NCBI GenBank assembly: GCA_947365965.1
Contig: CANAZG010000003.1
Location: 1-64,000, forward strand
Source of the DNA: an uncultured Clostridia bacterium
GTDB lineage: Bacteria > Bacillota > Clostridia > Oscillospirales > Oscillospiraceae
Length of the DNA: 64,000 bases
Direction of reading: 5' to 3'
The position numbers and the translations under genes are program-made. How positions within the stretch are numbered: position 1 is the first letter of the stretch; every line of letters begins with the position of its first letter. Positions 15,724 through 25,209 of this stretch are shown piece by piece. Under the pieces are notes generated by a model. It was not told the DNA's origin. It searched no databases and worked only from the letters and a program-made list of their open reading frames with translations.

Positions 15724-17277
15724 TTACTCTGAGATAGTCCACTCCTGGACGTTCCAGAAGATCCCCACCCCGTGGTGGCCCAGCGCCGTGTCCGGCGCGA
15801 TACCCTGCAAGCGGGAGCTGGCCACGTAGTTGGCGTCAATGTAGCAGATGAAGGCGTAGGGGGGATCGGCAGCCAGCTCCTCCTGAAAGAGGTCGTAATA
15901 CTGCCCCCGCACCGCCGGGTCGTCGGACTGCCGGGCCAGGGTCAGATACTCGTCCACTCTCTCGTTGGAGTAGCCGCTGTAGTTGGCCCCCTTGTCCGTG
16001 CCGAAGACCTTGTAGGTGTGATCGTCCGCGTCAAAGGGGCTGCCCCAGCCAATGAGGCAGGCCATCTGTCCGCCCCAGTCCATCTGGGCGGGCAGGTCCA
16101 CGGTGCAGTTGACGCCCACATCCCGCAGCTGCTGGGCCGCAGCCTGGGCGATGTCAATCCGGTCCTGCTCCCCGGCCATGACGCTGATGACAAAGCCGAT
16201 CTCCTGGCCGTTTCGGGTGTAGAAGCCGTTTTCGCCCATGACGCAGCCTGCGGCCTCCAGAATCTCCCGGGCCCTGGCGGGATCATAGTCATAGCGCTCC
16301 ACGTCCGGGTTGTTGTAGATGTTCTGCTGGAGGGGGCCGTAGGCCGCCTCCCCCTGGCCCAGGAGCACGGAGCTGATGATGGCCTCCCGGTCAATGGCGC
16401 AGCACACGGCGGGGATCAGGTCCCGGTTCTCGGTCCAGTAGTCGTTCCAGAAGTTGAAGAGAATGCCCCGGTAGTCGGCGGTCTTCATGTCGTAGCAGGC
16501 GAAGCCCTCCCTGTCCGCGAAGTTCTGGGCGTTTCTCGGGTCCAGCAGGGCCAGATCCAGCTCCCCGGACTCCAGCTGAATGGCCTGGGCGTTGTCGTCG
16601 GCCACGATCTTGAAGATGATCCGGTCAATCTGGGGGCAGCCCAGGTAGTAGTCCGGGTTCCTCTCCAGGACAATGGACTGGCCCGGGTCCCAGCTGACCA
16701 GCTTGTAGGGGCCCGTGCCCACGGGGGCGCGGAAGAAGTCCGAGGACTGCATGTCCTCCCCCTCCAGCAGGTGTCTGGGCAGCACGGCCATGGTCATATA
16801 CTCCAGAAAGGCCACGTTGGGCGCGGACAGGCGGAAGGCCACGGTCCGGCTGTCGATGACGGTGATCTCCTCCACGTCCTCGTAGTTGGGGGCGTTTTCC
16901 GAGCCGTTTTCCGGGTCCATGATGGCCTCGATGGTAAATTTCACGTCCTCGGCGGTGAGGGGCTGGCCGTCGTGCCACGCGAGCCCCTCCCGGAGGCGGA
17001 AGGTGTAGGTGCAGGCGGTCTCGTCGTACTCCCAGCTCTCCGCCAGGCCGGGGACCACCTGGTTATTGCCGTCGTGGGCGGTGAGGCCGTTGAAGAGCAG
17101 GGCGTTGATCTCGCAGTGCTCGTCCATGGCCGGGTTGATGCGGGTATAATCCGCGCTGCCGTAGACCAGGGCGGCGGGCTCACCGGCGCTGTCCGGCGTA
17201 CTGCCGTTGTCCGGCTGACTGCCGCAGGCGGCCAGCAGCAGGCACGCCGCCAGCAGCAGGGGAAAAATCTTTCGCAT
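15724..17277 (-). CDS. Peptide ABC transporter substrate-binding lipoprotein (family 5)
   Basis: Lipobox LLAACLLLAACGS; SBP_bac_5-like HDGQPLTAEDVKFTIEAI; GTGPYKLVSW. Confidence 0.93.
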   Translation of the reverse strand: MRKIFPLLLAACLLLAACGSQPDNGSTPDSAGEPAALVYGSADYTRINPAMDEHCEINALLFNGLTAHDGNNQVVPGLAESWEYDETACTYTFRLREGLAWHDGQPLTAEDVKFTIEAIMDPENGSENAPNYEDVEEITVIDSRTVAFRLSAPNVAFLEYMTMAVLPRHLLEGEDMQSSDFFRAPVGTGPYKLVSWDPGQSIVLERNPDYYLGCPQIDRIIFKIVADDNAQAIQLESGELDLALLDPRNAQNFADREGFACYDMKTADYRGILFNFWNDYWTENRDLIPAVCCAIDREAIISSVLLGQGEAAYGPLQQNIYNNPDVERYDYDPARAREILEAAGCVMGENGFYTRNGQEIGFVISVMAGEQDRIDIAQAAAQQLRDVGVNCTVDLPAQMDWGGQMACLIGWGSPFDADDHTYKVFGTDKGANYSGYSNERVDEYLTLARQSDDPAVRGQYYDLFQEELAADPPYAFICYIDANYVASSRLQGIAPDTALGHHGVGIFWNVQEWTISE

Positions 17278-17501
17278 AGCGTCCTCCTTCAGGGGGTGAA
17301 TGGTTCGTTTGATGCTGATATCAGGCGGTCCTATCTTGCCACAGATCGCCCCTCGCCGCAAGCCCCCAGGGGGGATGAAATTTTGGAAACGCCAATTTCA
17401 CCTCTCATGGGAGCGGATTGACATCCCCGGGGCCGGAGGATATAATATCACGAAAAGGGGGGCCGCTGATCCCTGCGGCCCTACAAAACAGGAGGTACGC
17501 C

Positions 17502-18251
17502 ATGCGGATCATCATCTCCCCGGCCAAGAAAATGAACGTGGACACGGACAGCTTTGCCGTGGAGGCCCCGCCCCGGTTCCTGGCGGAGACCCGGCGGCTG
17601 ATGGAGGCCCTGAAGGCCCTGTCCGGCCCGGAGCTCCAGACCCTGTGGAAATGCAGCGACGCCATCGCCCGGCAGAACGTGGAGCGGCTGGAGCGCATGG
17701 ACCTGGACCGGAACCTCACCACGGCCATCCTGGCCTACGAGGGGATCCAGTACCGCTCCATGGCTCCCAACGTGATGGAGGCCGGAGAGCTGGACTACCT
17801 GCGGCAGAACCTGCGGATCCTCTCCGGCTTCTACGGCCTGCTGCGGCCCTTTGACGGCGTGACCCCCTACCGCCTGGAGATGCAGGCCCGTCTGTCCGTG
17901 GACGGCGCGGGGGACCTGTACGCCTTCTGGGGCGGGCGGCTGGCGGAGCAGCTGGCGTCGGAGACGGACTGGGTGCTGAATCTGGCCTCCAGGGAGTACA
18001 GCCGGGCCGTGGAGCCCCACCTGCCGCCCGGCGTGGGATACCTCACCTGCACCTTCGGCCAGTGGAAAGACGGCCGCGTGGTGGAGAAGGGGACCGCGTG
18101 CAAAATGGCCCGGGGACAGATGGTGCGCTGGCTGGCGGAAAACCGGGTTGACCGGCCGGAGGACATTCGGGCCTTCTCCGATCTCGGCTACCGCTTTGAC
18201 CCGGAGCTGTCCGGGGAAAAACGGCTGGTGTTCCTCCTGGGCGGCCGTTGA
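17502..18251 (+). CDS. yaaA: YaaA family peroxide stress protein
   Basis: MRIIISPAKKMN..., YEGIQYRSM, FYGLLRPFDGVTPYRLEM motifs. Confidence 0.9.
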   Translation: MRIIISPAKKMNVDTDSFAVEAPPRFLAETRRLMEALKALSGPELQTLWKCSDAIARQNVERLERMDLDRNLTTAILAYEGIQYRSMAPNVMEAGELDYLRQNLRILSGFYGLLRPFDGVTPYRLEMQARLSVDGAGDLYAFWGGRLAEQLASETDWVLNLASREYSRAVEPHLPPGVGYLTCTFGQWKDGRVVEKGTACKMARGQMVRWLAENRVDRPEDIRAFSDLGYRFDPELSGEKRLVFLLGGR

Positions 18252-18320
18252 GAGGCGGCCTGCTTTTCCGGATCCTGAAACGGCCTGCCCGGCTTCCCGC
18301 CGGACAGGCCGTACGCTCTT

Positions 18321-19283
18321 TTACGCGGACATCTGGGTCCAGGCCTCCTCCAGGATGGCTGCGGCAATCTCGCTGATGTCCAGCAGCTCCTCCGCCCGGT
18401 CCAGATCCCTCTCGTCGATCATCCGGCGGAAGGCCGCGAACTCGCAGGACATCCGGTGGGCCTGGGGGGCGGTCTCAAACCGCTCCCGCTCCCCGGACTG
18501 GAGGACCAGCTCCCAGCCGGTGAGGCTGCTGACCGGCTCCGCTAGCTCCAGCCGCCCCAGCTCCCCCTGGATAAAGGATGTATTGGCCCCCTGGCAGTCC
18601 TTGGCCGCCACGCACACCACTTTCATGCCTCCGTAGTCCAGGGTCAGCACGCCGCTGGTGTCCACCCCCCGCTGGAGGTTGGCGCAGTAGCGGATCTGCC
18701 GGGGAGACCCGAACAGGGCCGCCGCAAAATGGATGTTGTACACGTTCAGATCCATCAGCGCGCCGCCGGCCATGGCCGGGTCAAAGGCGGGGGCTGTCGT
18801 CCCCTCCAGAAACGCGTCGTAGCGGGAGGAGTACTGGCTGAAGTTCAGCCCCGCCAGCCGCAGGGGACCCAGCCGGGCTGTCTGCTCCCGCAGGGCCAGA
18901 AAGGCGGGCAGGTGGTGGAGCGTCATGGCCTCCGCCAGCACCAGCCGCCGCCCGGCCGCCAGCCGCCGCAGCTCCCGGAGCTGGGCGAGGGCGGTGACGG
19001 CGGGCTTCTCCACCAGCACGTGGAGACCCCCCTCCAGGGCCCTTCGGGCGTACGCATAGTGGAGGCTGTTGGGCAGGGCCACGTAGACCGTGTCCGCCCC
19101 GCTCTCCAGCGCCTCCTCGTACCGGAAGCAGCAGCAGGGGATCTGATATCGGGCCGCCAGGGCCTCCGTCCGCTCCCGGCTGCGCTCCGTGCCCAGAATG
19201 GCGTGGGGCCGGATGCCCAGCCCCTCCAGCACGGGCAGCGCCTCCTGGACGATCTTGCCCGTGCCCAAAACAGCAAGCCGCAT
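18321..19283 (-). CDS. Gfo/Idh/MocA family oxidoreductase
   Basis: LAVLGTGKIVQEALPVL Rossmann; DTVYVALPNSLHYAYARRALEGGLHVLVEKPA. Confidence 0.92.
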   Translation of the reverse strand: MRLAVLGTGKIVQEALPVLEGLGIRPHAILGTERSRERTEALAARYQIPCCCFRYEEALESGADTVYVALPNSLHYAYARRALEGGLHVLVEKPAVTALAQLRELRRLAAGRRLVLAEAMTLHHLPAFLALREQTARLGPLRLAGLNFSQYSSRYDAFLEGTTAPAFDPAMAGGALMDLNVYNIHFAAALFGSPRQIRYCANLQRGVDTSGVLTLDYGGMKVVCVAAKDCQGANTSFIQGELGRLELAEPVSSLTGWELVLQSGERERFETAPQAHRMSCEFAAFRRMIDERDLDRAEELLDISEIAAAILEEAWTQMSA

Positions 19284-19307
19284 GGCCTGTCCTCCTTTAT
19301 TATAGCG

Positions 19308-20270
19308 TTACATCATAAACTGCATGGAGCAGAAGGCCCCGTAGATGGCCAGCAGGACCAGCCCCTGGCCCCGGGACAGCTTTCCCCGCGCCAGGGCCGG
19401 CATGGTCAGCAGCAGCATGGCCAGAAACATCACCGGCAGATCCAGCACCAGGGAGGCGTTGTGTCCGGCGATGACGGCGGCCTGGGGGACGGGGAAGGGC
19501 GCCAGGGTCACCGACACGCCGCTGACCAGCACCAGATTGAAGAGGTTTGCGCCGATGACGTTGCCCAGGGACAGGGCGCCGTGGCCCTTGGCCAGGGAGG
19601 TGATGGCCGTCGCCAGCTCCGGCAGGGAGGTGCCCAGGGCCACGAAGGTCAGGGCGATCACCGACTCGGGTACGCCCAGCGCCTGGGCGATGAGGGTGCC
19701 GTTGTCCACCAGCAGGTCCGCCCCCAGGGCGATGAGCGCCGCGCCCACCGCCAGAAGGCCCAGGTCCCGGCCCACAGAGCCGGCGGCGGGTTCCTCCTCC
19801 CCGGCGGGGGCGGAGGTGGCACGCCGCATCTGGAGCACCGTCACCGCCATGTAGACGGCAAAGATGGCCAGCAGCGACAGCCCTACCGCGCGGCTGAAGA
19901 ATCCGGAGGTGTAGGCCACCAGGGCGTAGAGGGCGGCGGCGGCAAAAAAGAACAGCACCGGGGTCCGCAGGGCCGCCCGGTCCACCGGCCCCGGGCGCAC
20001 GGCGATGGTGAGGGCGGCGATGAGGGCGGCGTTGCAGATGACGGAGCCGATGGCGTTGCCGTAGGCAATCTCCCCGTGGCCGATGAGGGCGGAGGTGGTG
20101 GAGACCATCACCTCCGGCAGGGTGGTGCCGATGGACACCACTGTGGCCCCGATGAGCAGCTCCGGCAGGTGAAAGCGCCGGGCCAGCCCCGTGGCCCCGT
20201 CCACGAACCAGTCCCCGCCCTTGATGAGGCACAGCAGCCCCACCGCAAAGAGCAGTACAGGCACAAGCAT
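19308..20270 (-). CDS. Calcium/sodium antiporter (YrbG/CaCA family)
   Basis: IGATVVSIGTTLPEVMVST and TFVALGTSLPELATAI alpha repeats. Confidence 0.92.
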   Translation of the reverse strand: MLVPVLLFAVGLLCLIKGGDWFVDGATGLARRFHLPELLIGATVVSIGTTLPEVMVSTTSALIGHGEIAYGNAIGSVICNAALIAALTIAVRPGPVDRAALRTPVLFFFAAAALYALVAYTSGFFSRAVGLSLLAIFAVYMAVTVLQMRRATSAPAGEEEPAAGSVGRDLGLLAVGAALIALGADLLVDNGTLIAQALGVPESVIALTFVALGTSLPELATAITSLAKGHGALSLGNVIGANLFNLVLVSGVSVTLAPFPVPQAAVIAGHNASLVLDLPVMFLAMLLLTMPALARGKLSRGQGLVLLAIYGAFCSMQFMM

Positions 20271-20554
20271 TTTCTCTCTTCTCCTTTTGTGTCGATGAAA
20301 TTGCGCAAAACAGCATTTTATTATACCACAAAAACGGGCGAAAAATCAATCCTTTGATTTTCCCGGGAGCGTCCAAGCGCGCCGCTATACGACGCCATGA
20401 AACCCTGATGGGGGGCGGTCCACAGGCACGGCAAAAGGAGGCCGGAGCGGTTCCCATGAACCGCCCCGGTCTCCTCTTTTGGAGAGAACTGCCGCCCCAC
20501 GGCGGAGCGGACGGGCGCGGGGAAGCCGCTTGCCTCAGCGCCCCCGGCCTCTCT

Positions 20555-21388
20555 TCACCGCCTCAAAACATACCGCTCAATTGCCTGGGCCACGCCCTCC
20601 TGGAGGTTGGTCCCGGTCACCGCGTCGGCGGCGGCCCGGACCTCCTCCGGAGCGTCCCCCATGGCCACGCCCAGGCCCGCTTCCCGGAGGCTGGAGATGT
20701 CGTTCCCGCTGTCCCCGATGGCCATGGCCTGGGCCATAGACACCTCCAGCAGGCGGCAGGCCGTCTCCAGGCCCCTGGCCTTGGTGGCCTCCCGGTCCGT
20801 CACCTCCATGGAGCGGGGGGAGGACCACACGCAGGAGAGGGGCAGCGCCTGGGCCACAGGGGCCAGCTCCTGCCAGAGCGCAGGGGTGAGGCCCAGCAGG
20901 TTCACCTTCTCAAACGACAGGCCGGACCCCGCCGCAAAGGCGGACAGGGGCCCCTCCACCGCCCGGCCCCGCCGGTCCAGCACCCCCAGGTGGAAGGTCA
21001 GGCGGTCAATGGTCCGTTCCCGGTCCCAGTCCTCCGCCGTCAGGTACAGGGTGCTCCCGGCGGACAGCTCCACCATCAGACCCAGCGCCGAGGCCCGGTC
21101 AATGAGGGGCCGGAGCGTCTCCGCGGTCATGTAGTGGGACGCCAGAAGCGTCCCGCCCTCCAGGCTGCGGACCTCCGCGCCGTTGCACAGCACCGCCAGA
21201 TTGGCCCAGCTCTGCTTCACCTGGAGGGGCGGGGGCAGCATGGCGAACTGCCGGCCTGTGGTGGGCACAATGGCCACGCCCTGGCGGTGGGCCGCCAGAA
21301 GGGCCTCCTCCGTGCGCTGAGAAAAGCTGGCGTGGTCCGGCAGCAGGGCCGTGCCGTCCAGATCCAGAGAGATCAGCCGGATATCCAT
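20555..21388 (-). CDS. Cof-type HAD hydrolase
   Basis: DIRLISLDLDGTALL, AIGDSGNDISSLREAGLGVAMGDAPEEVRAAAD. Confidence 0.92.
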   Translation of the reverse strand: MDIRLISLDLDGTALLPDHASFSQRTEEALLAAHRQGVAIVPTTGRQFAMLPPPLQVKQSWANLAVLCNGAEVRSLEGGTLLASHYMTAETLRPLIDRASALGLMVELSAGSTLYLTAEDWDRERTIDRLTFHLGVLDRRGRAVEGPLSAFAAGSGLSFEKVNLLGLTPALWQELAPVAQALPLSCVWSSPRSMEVTDREATKARGLETACRLLEVSMAQAMAIGDSGNDISSLREAGLGVAMGDAPEEVRAAADAVTGTNLQEGVAQAIERYVLRR

Positions 21389-21402
21389 ACGCTCAAATCC
21401 TC

Positions 21403-22443
21403 CTATGGTCTCACCAGGGCGAACCGTCCGCCCCGGGGAATGCTGTCCGCCAGGAGCAGGCCCTGCTCCGGCACCCGGCCGATGACGTTCACCCGCTCAT
21501 CCGCCGGGTAGTCCGCCCGGCACAGCTGGAGCTCTCCGGCGTAGCGGCCGTAGCGGTCATTGTCCACAGTCACGCTGCCCCGGACCCGGGGCCGGCAGTC
21601 CCCCGGCGGCGTGGGGACGCCGGCGCAGGAGTACTCCCGGGACTCGGCAAAGCGCACCAGCCCCGCCGGCCCGTCCGGACGGCAGGTGAACACCCGGTCA
21701 TAGAGGTCCTCCCCGCCCGGCTCCAGCAGGACCGGCACGCTGAGCACCCCCTCCTGCTGGAACCGGCGGATCCGCGCCCGCTCCGTTTCGCTGAGGCCCG
21801 GGTCCCCCACAAATACGCCGTCCATCCCGAACCGGAGGACCATATCCGCGAAGCAGGCCGAGGGCAGCTGCCCCCGGTGGGCCTCCAGGGTGGGGAGCCC
21901 CTCATGGACCGGCCCCCGGAGGGCCTGATCCCCGGGGATAAAGGCCAGCGCCTTCAGTCCCGCCCCCTGGAGAGCCCGGGTGCGCTCCAGCAGGAAGGCG
22001 GCGTCCAGGCCGGTCTCTGGCCGGGGGTAGAAGTTGTGCATGGCCATGACCAGGGGGCCGGAGGAGGCGATGTACCTCGCCTCCTCCGGGGTGACGGTGG
22101 AGGCGTTGACCGCCACGGGCATCCGGGCGGCCAGGGCCGCCGTCTCCTCCGGCGTGAAGCCGTAGTCCACCCGCAGGGCCCACACATGGAGCCGCTTGGC
22201 GAGCCGGATCAGATCCGGCTCGCCAAACTGCTGTTGGGTCTTGATGGATACATCCGCGACGGTTCGGAGCCCCGCCTCCCAGAGCTGCCGGCAGACCAGC
22301 TCCGCCTGTGCGCAGTAGCCGGGGGAGAACTCCTCGCCCACATGGAGGGAAAGGAAGACCATGGCGCCCGGGATCCGCTCCAGGGTCTCCCGCTGCCGGT
22401 CAAAGCCGGTCAGGTATACGGAGCGGCCCAGGGGCTCAGACAT
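21403..22443 (-). CDS. mupG: DUF871 / MupG-family protein (candidate 6-phospho-N-acetylmuramidase)
   Basis: TIM-barrel plus cyclophilin-like C-terminus; HNFYPRPETGLD; overlaps MurP-like PTS gene, next to murQ. Confidence 0.75.
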   Translation of the reverse strand: MSEPLGRSVYLTGFDRQRETLERIPGAMVFLSLHVGEEFSPGYCAQAELVCRQLWEAGLRTVADVSIKTQQQFGEPDLIRLAKRLHVWALRVDYGFTPEETAALAARMPVAVNASTVTPEEARYIASSGPLVMAMHNFYPRPETGLDAAFLLERTRALQGAGLKALAFIPGDQALRGPVHEGLPTLEAHRGQLPSACFADMVLRFGMDGVFVGDPGLSETERARIRRFQQEGVLSVPVLLEPGGEDLYDRVFTCRPDGPAGLVRFAESREYSCAGVPTPPGDCRPRVRGSVTVDNDRYGRYAGELQLCRADYPADERVNVIGRVPEQGLLLADSIPRGGRFALVRP

Positions 22444-23875
22444 TGGCCACTTCTTCGGGCTTGATGGCGAAGTTGGTGATGATAAAACCCATGATATAGC
22501 TGATAATGAGGCCGACGACGAAGAACAGCACGCTCTTGGCCGCGCCGTTGGGGCCGGCGGTCATCACGAAGCAGCCCAGCAGGCCGGAGGGTCCCCAGGT
22601 GGTGGAGGCCACCTGCATCAGGTTCACGAACGCGCCGCCGAAGCCAGCGCCCAGACCGGCGGTGAGGAAGGGCTTGCCCATGGGGAGGGTGACGCCGTAG
22701 ATCAGAGGCTCGCCCACGCCCAGGATGCCGGCGGGCAGAGCGCCGGTGATGACGCCCTTGAGGCGGTCATTGCGGGCCTGCTTGCACTTGAGGTAGATGG
22801 CGATGGCAGCGCCCACCTGGCCCGCGCCGGCCATAGCCAAGGCGGGGTAGAGGTACACGCAGCCGAAGGTCTCCAGCTGCACCGTGTACAGGGCCACCAG
22901 GCCGTGGTGCATCCCCATGGCCACCATGGGCAGGAACAGGGCCGCGCCCAGGTAGCCGCTGATGGCGCGGACCACGGGGGAGGCGCTCATGGCCACCGCG
23001 CCCACGATCTTCACAAGGCCCGTGGAGATGAGGCCCGTGATGGGCATCACCACCAGCACGTAGGGCACCAGGGTGATAATGAGGGTCAGCAGGGGGGTGA
23101 AGACGATGTCCAGGGCGTCGGGCATCTTGGAGCGGATGGCCCGCTCGATCTTGCACATGCACCACACGCCGATGACCGCAGCCAGCACGCCGCCGCGGCC
23201 GGCCCGGAGGATGGCGTCCAGAGGCTGGGCCTCGTTGAACAGACCCACCACCTTGGAGATGGCGTCAATGCCGCCCAGGGTGGTAATCATGCCCAGCATG
23301 CCGCCCAGGATGGGGGTGCCGCCGAACTTCTCCGCCGCCCGGTAGCCCGCCCAGGCGGTCAGGTAGGTCATGAAGGCGGTGTTAATCATGCTCAGGAAGT
23401 TGGTGATAAGGATCAGCGCGGGGTTCTCAGTGCCGGGGAACAGCTGGCCCAGCAGGGTGTTCAGGCCGGCGCACAGGCCTGCGGCGATGACGCCGGGGAT
23501 CAGGGGAACAAAGATATCGCCAAAGGTCTTGAGCATGCTCTTGAGCTTGTTGTCCTTCTGCCCGGCCTTGATGGCGGCCTTGTTCGCCTTCCAGTCGCCG
23601 CCGGCCACGGCGTCAGCTGCGGCGGGGATGCCCAGGTCCTTGCAGTAGTCGGCGCATTTGCGGCACTTGCCGGGGCCGACCACCACCTCGATGTAGCCCG
23701 CCCGGTCATGGACAATGCCCATGACGCCCTCCAGGCCCTTCAGGGCGGCCTCGTTGATGGCGCTGTCGTTTTTCACGTTGATGCGCAGACGGGTCATGCA
23801 GTTGGTGGCGGTGATGACGTTCTGCCGGCCGCCCACATCCTTCAGGATGCTCTCTACCAGTTGCTGGATAGTCAT
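22436..23875 (-). CDS. murP: PTS transporter EIIBC, MurNAc-type (MurP-like)
   Basis: EIIB VITATNCMTRLRINVKN; EIIC; genomic context with murQ. Confidence 0.8.
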   Translation of the reverse strand: MTIQQLVESILKDVGGRQNVITATNCMTRLRINVKNDSAINEAALKGLEGVMGIVHDRAGYIEVVVGPGKCRKCADYCKDLGIPAAADAVAGGDWKANKAAIKAGQKDNKLKSMLKTFGDIFVPLIPGVIAAGLCAGLNTLLGQLFPGTENPALILITNFLSMINTAFMTYLTAWAGYRAAEKFGGTPILGGMLGMITTLGGIDAISKVVGLFNEAQPLDAILRAGRGGVLAAVIGVWCMCKIERAIRSKMPDALDIVFTPLLTLIITLVPYVLVVMPITGLISTGLVKIVGAVAMSASPVVRAISGYLGAALFLPMVAMGMHHGLVALYTVQLETFGCVYLYPALAMAGAGQVGAAIAIYLKCKQARNDRLKGVITGALPAGILGVGEPLIYGVTLPMGKPFLTAGLGAGFGGAFVNLMQVASTTWGPSGLLGCFVMTAGPNGAAKSVLFFVVGLIISYIMGFIITNFAIKPEEVANV

Positions 23876-23968
23876 TTCTCCTGCCTCTCTTTCTTCTCTG
23901 GTGTGAAATGGAACGGAATATGTCCCCCAGGGGGGCTGAAAATGGCGGAGCCATTTTGCGCTGCGGAT

Positions 23969-24865
23969 TTACTGAATAGCCTCCCGGACGTGGCCCCGGG
24001 CCTTCTCCAGGCGGCTGGCAGCCTCCTGGGCGTCGCAGTTGGCCAGGATCATGGTGATGGCGGTCTTGACGCTGCCGCCGGCGGCGGTGATCTTCTCCCG
24101 GGCGGTCTCCCGGTCCACGCCGGTGGCCTCCATGACGATCTTCTCCGCCCGGCGGTGAAGCTTTTCGTTGGTCTGCATCACGTCCACCATCAGATTCTGA
24201 TAGGCCTTGCCCACGCCCACCATGGAGGCGGTGGAGATCATGTTGAGGACCAGCTTCTGGGCCGTGCCCGCCTTGAGACGGGTGGAGCCGGTGAGGACCT
24301 CGGGTCCCACCACCACCTCCACCGCCAGATCGGCGGCTTTGCCGATCTCACTGCCCCCGTTGCAGGAGACAGCGGCGGTGCGGCAGCCCACCTCCCTGGC
24401 GTAGGCCAGTCCCCCCAGCACATAGGGGGTGCGGCCGCTGGCGGCGATGCCGATGACCAGATCCCGCTTCTCCAGACCCCAGGCGGCCAGATCCTCCCGG
24501 CCCAGCTCCCGGCTGTCCTCCGCGCCCTCCACGGCCTTGAGGAAGGCCTTCTCGCCGCCGGCGATGAGGCCCACCATCCGGTCTGGGGCCACGCCGAAGG
24601 TGGGGGGGCACTCCGCCGCGTCCAGCACGCCCAGGCGGCCGCTGGTGCCCGCGCCCATGTAGAAGACCCGGCCCCCGGCCTCCAGGGAGGCGATGGCCCA
24701 CTCCGCCACCTGGGCGATGTTGGGCAGCTGGGGGGCGATGGCCGCCGGGACCTTGGCGTCCTCCCTGTTCATGGCGGTCACCACCTCCAGGGCCGTCATC
24801 CGGTCCAGATCCATGGTGTCCGGGTTGCGGGTCTCCGTGGTCATGCTCTCTAAATTGATTCCCAA
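23969..24865 (-). CDS. murQ: N-acetylmuramic acid 6-phosphate etherase
   Basis: VFYMGAGTSGRLGVLDAAECPPTFG, IAGGEKAF, GIAASGRTPYVLGGL, LVLNMISTASM. Confidence 0.95.
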   Translation of the reverse strand: MGINLESMTTETRNPDTMDLDRMTALEVVTAMNREDAKVPAAIAPQLPNIAQVAEWAIASLEAGGRVFYMGAGTSGRLGVLDAAECPPTFGVAPDRMVGLIAGGEKAFLKAVEGAEDSRELGREDLAAWGLEKRDLVIGIAASGRTPYVLGGLAYAREVGCRTAAVSCNGGSEIGKAADLAVEVVVGPEVLTGSTRLKAGTAQKLVLNMISTASMVGVGKAYQNLMVDVMQTNEKLHRRAEKIVMEATGVDRETAREKITAAGGSVKTAITMILANCDAQEAASRLEKARGHVREAIQ

Positions 24866-24985
24866 TGCGCGCTCCTTTCCATCCTGCCGGCGCTGCGGGC
24901 CGTACCGCCCAGGCGCCGCCGGCAGGATCCTGTGTACCGCCGCCCCCTTCCGGACGGGGACAGCGGACTGTACCGTACAAACGGC

Positions 24986-25014
24986 ATTGTAGTCAGTTAT
25001 TCCATTTTTGTCAA
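24986..25014 (-). promoter_or_regulatory. Predicted sigma-A promoter for murQ-murP-mupG operon
   Basis: On -: TTGACA-17 nt-TACAAT. Confidence 0.7.
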
Positions 25015-25147
25015 TCGAGTATACTGGTTCTGGTATTTTGTTTCAAATATTGACAAAAAACGAACGCCAATCGGCGTTGTGGCGAAACTTTTTGGGAAAG
25101 AGACAGAAAGATTTGTATAAATAGACAAAACCCGCCCGGTCCGGCAC

Positions 25148-25176
25148 TTGACAAGCGCCCCCCGGATTTCTATACT
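25148..25176 (+). promoter_or_regulatory. Predicted sigma-A promoter for citC
   Basis: TTGACA-17 nt-TATACT, 33 nt before start codon. Confidence 0.75.
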
Positions 25177-25209
25177 GTTTTTTATATGCTTGTATAACGA
25201 GGAGGCGCT

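Noticed and set aside
22361-24853. 830-aa + strand ORF antisense to mupG/murP/murQ
   Set aside because: Spans three genes in opposite orientation, low-complexity composition, no domain-like motifs.
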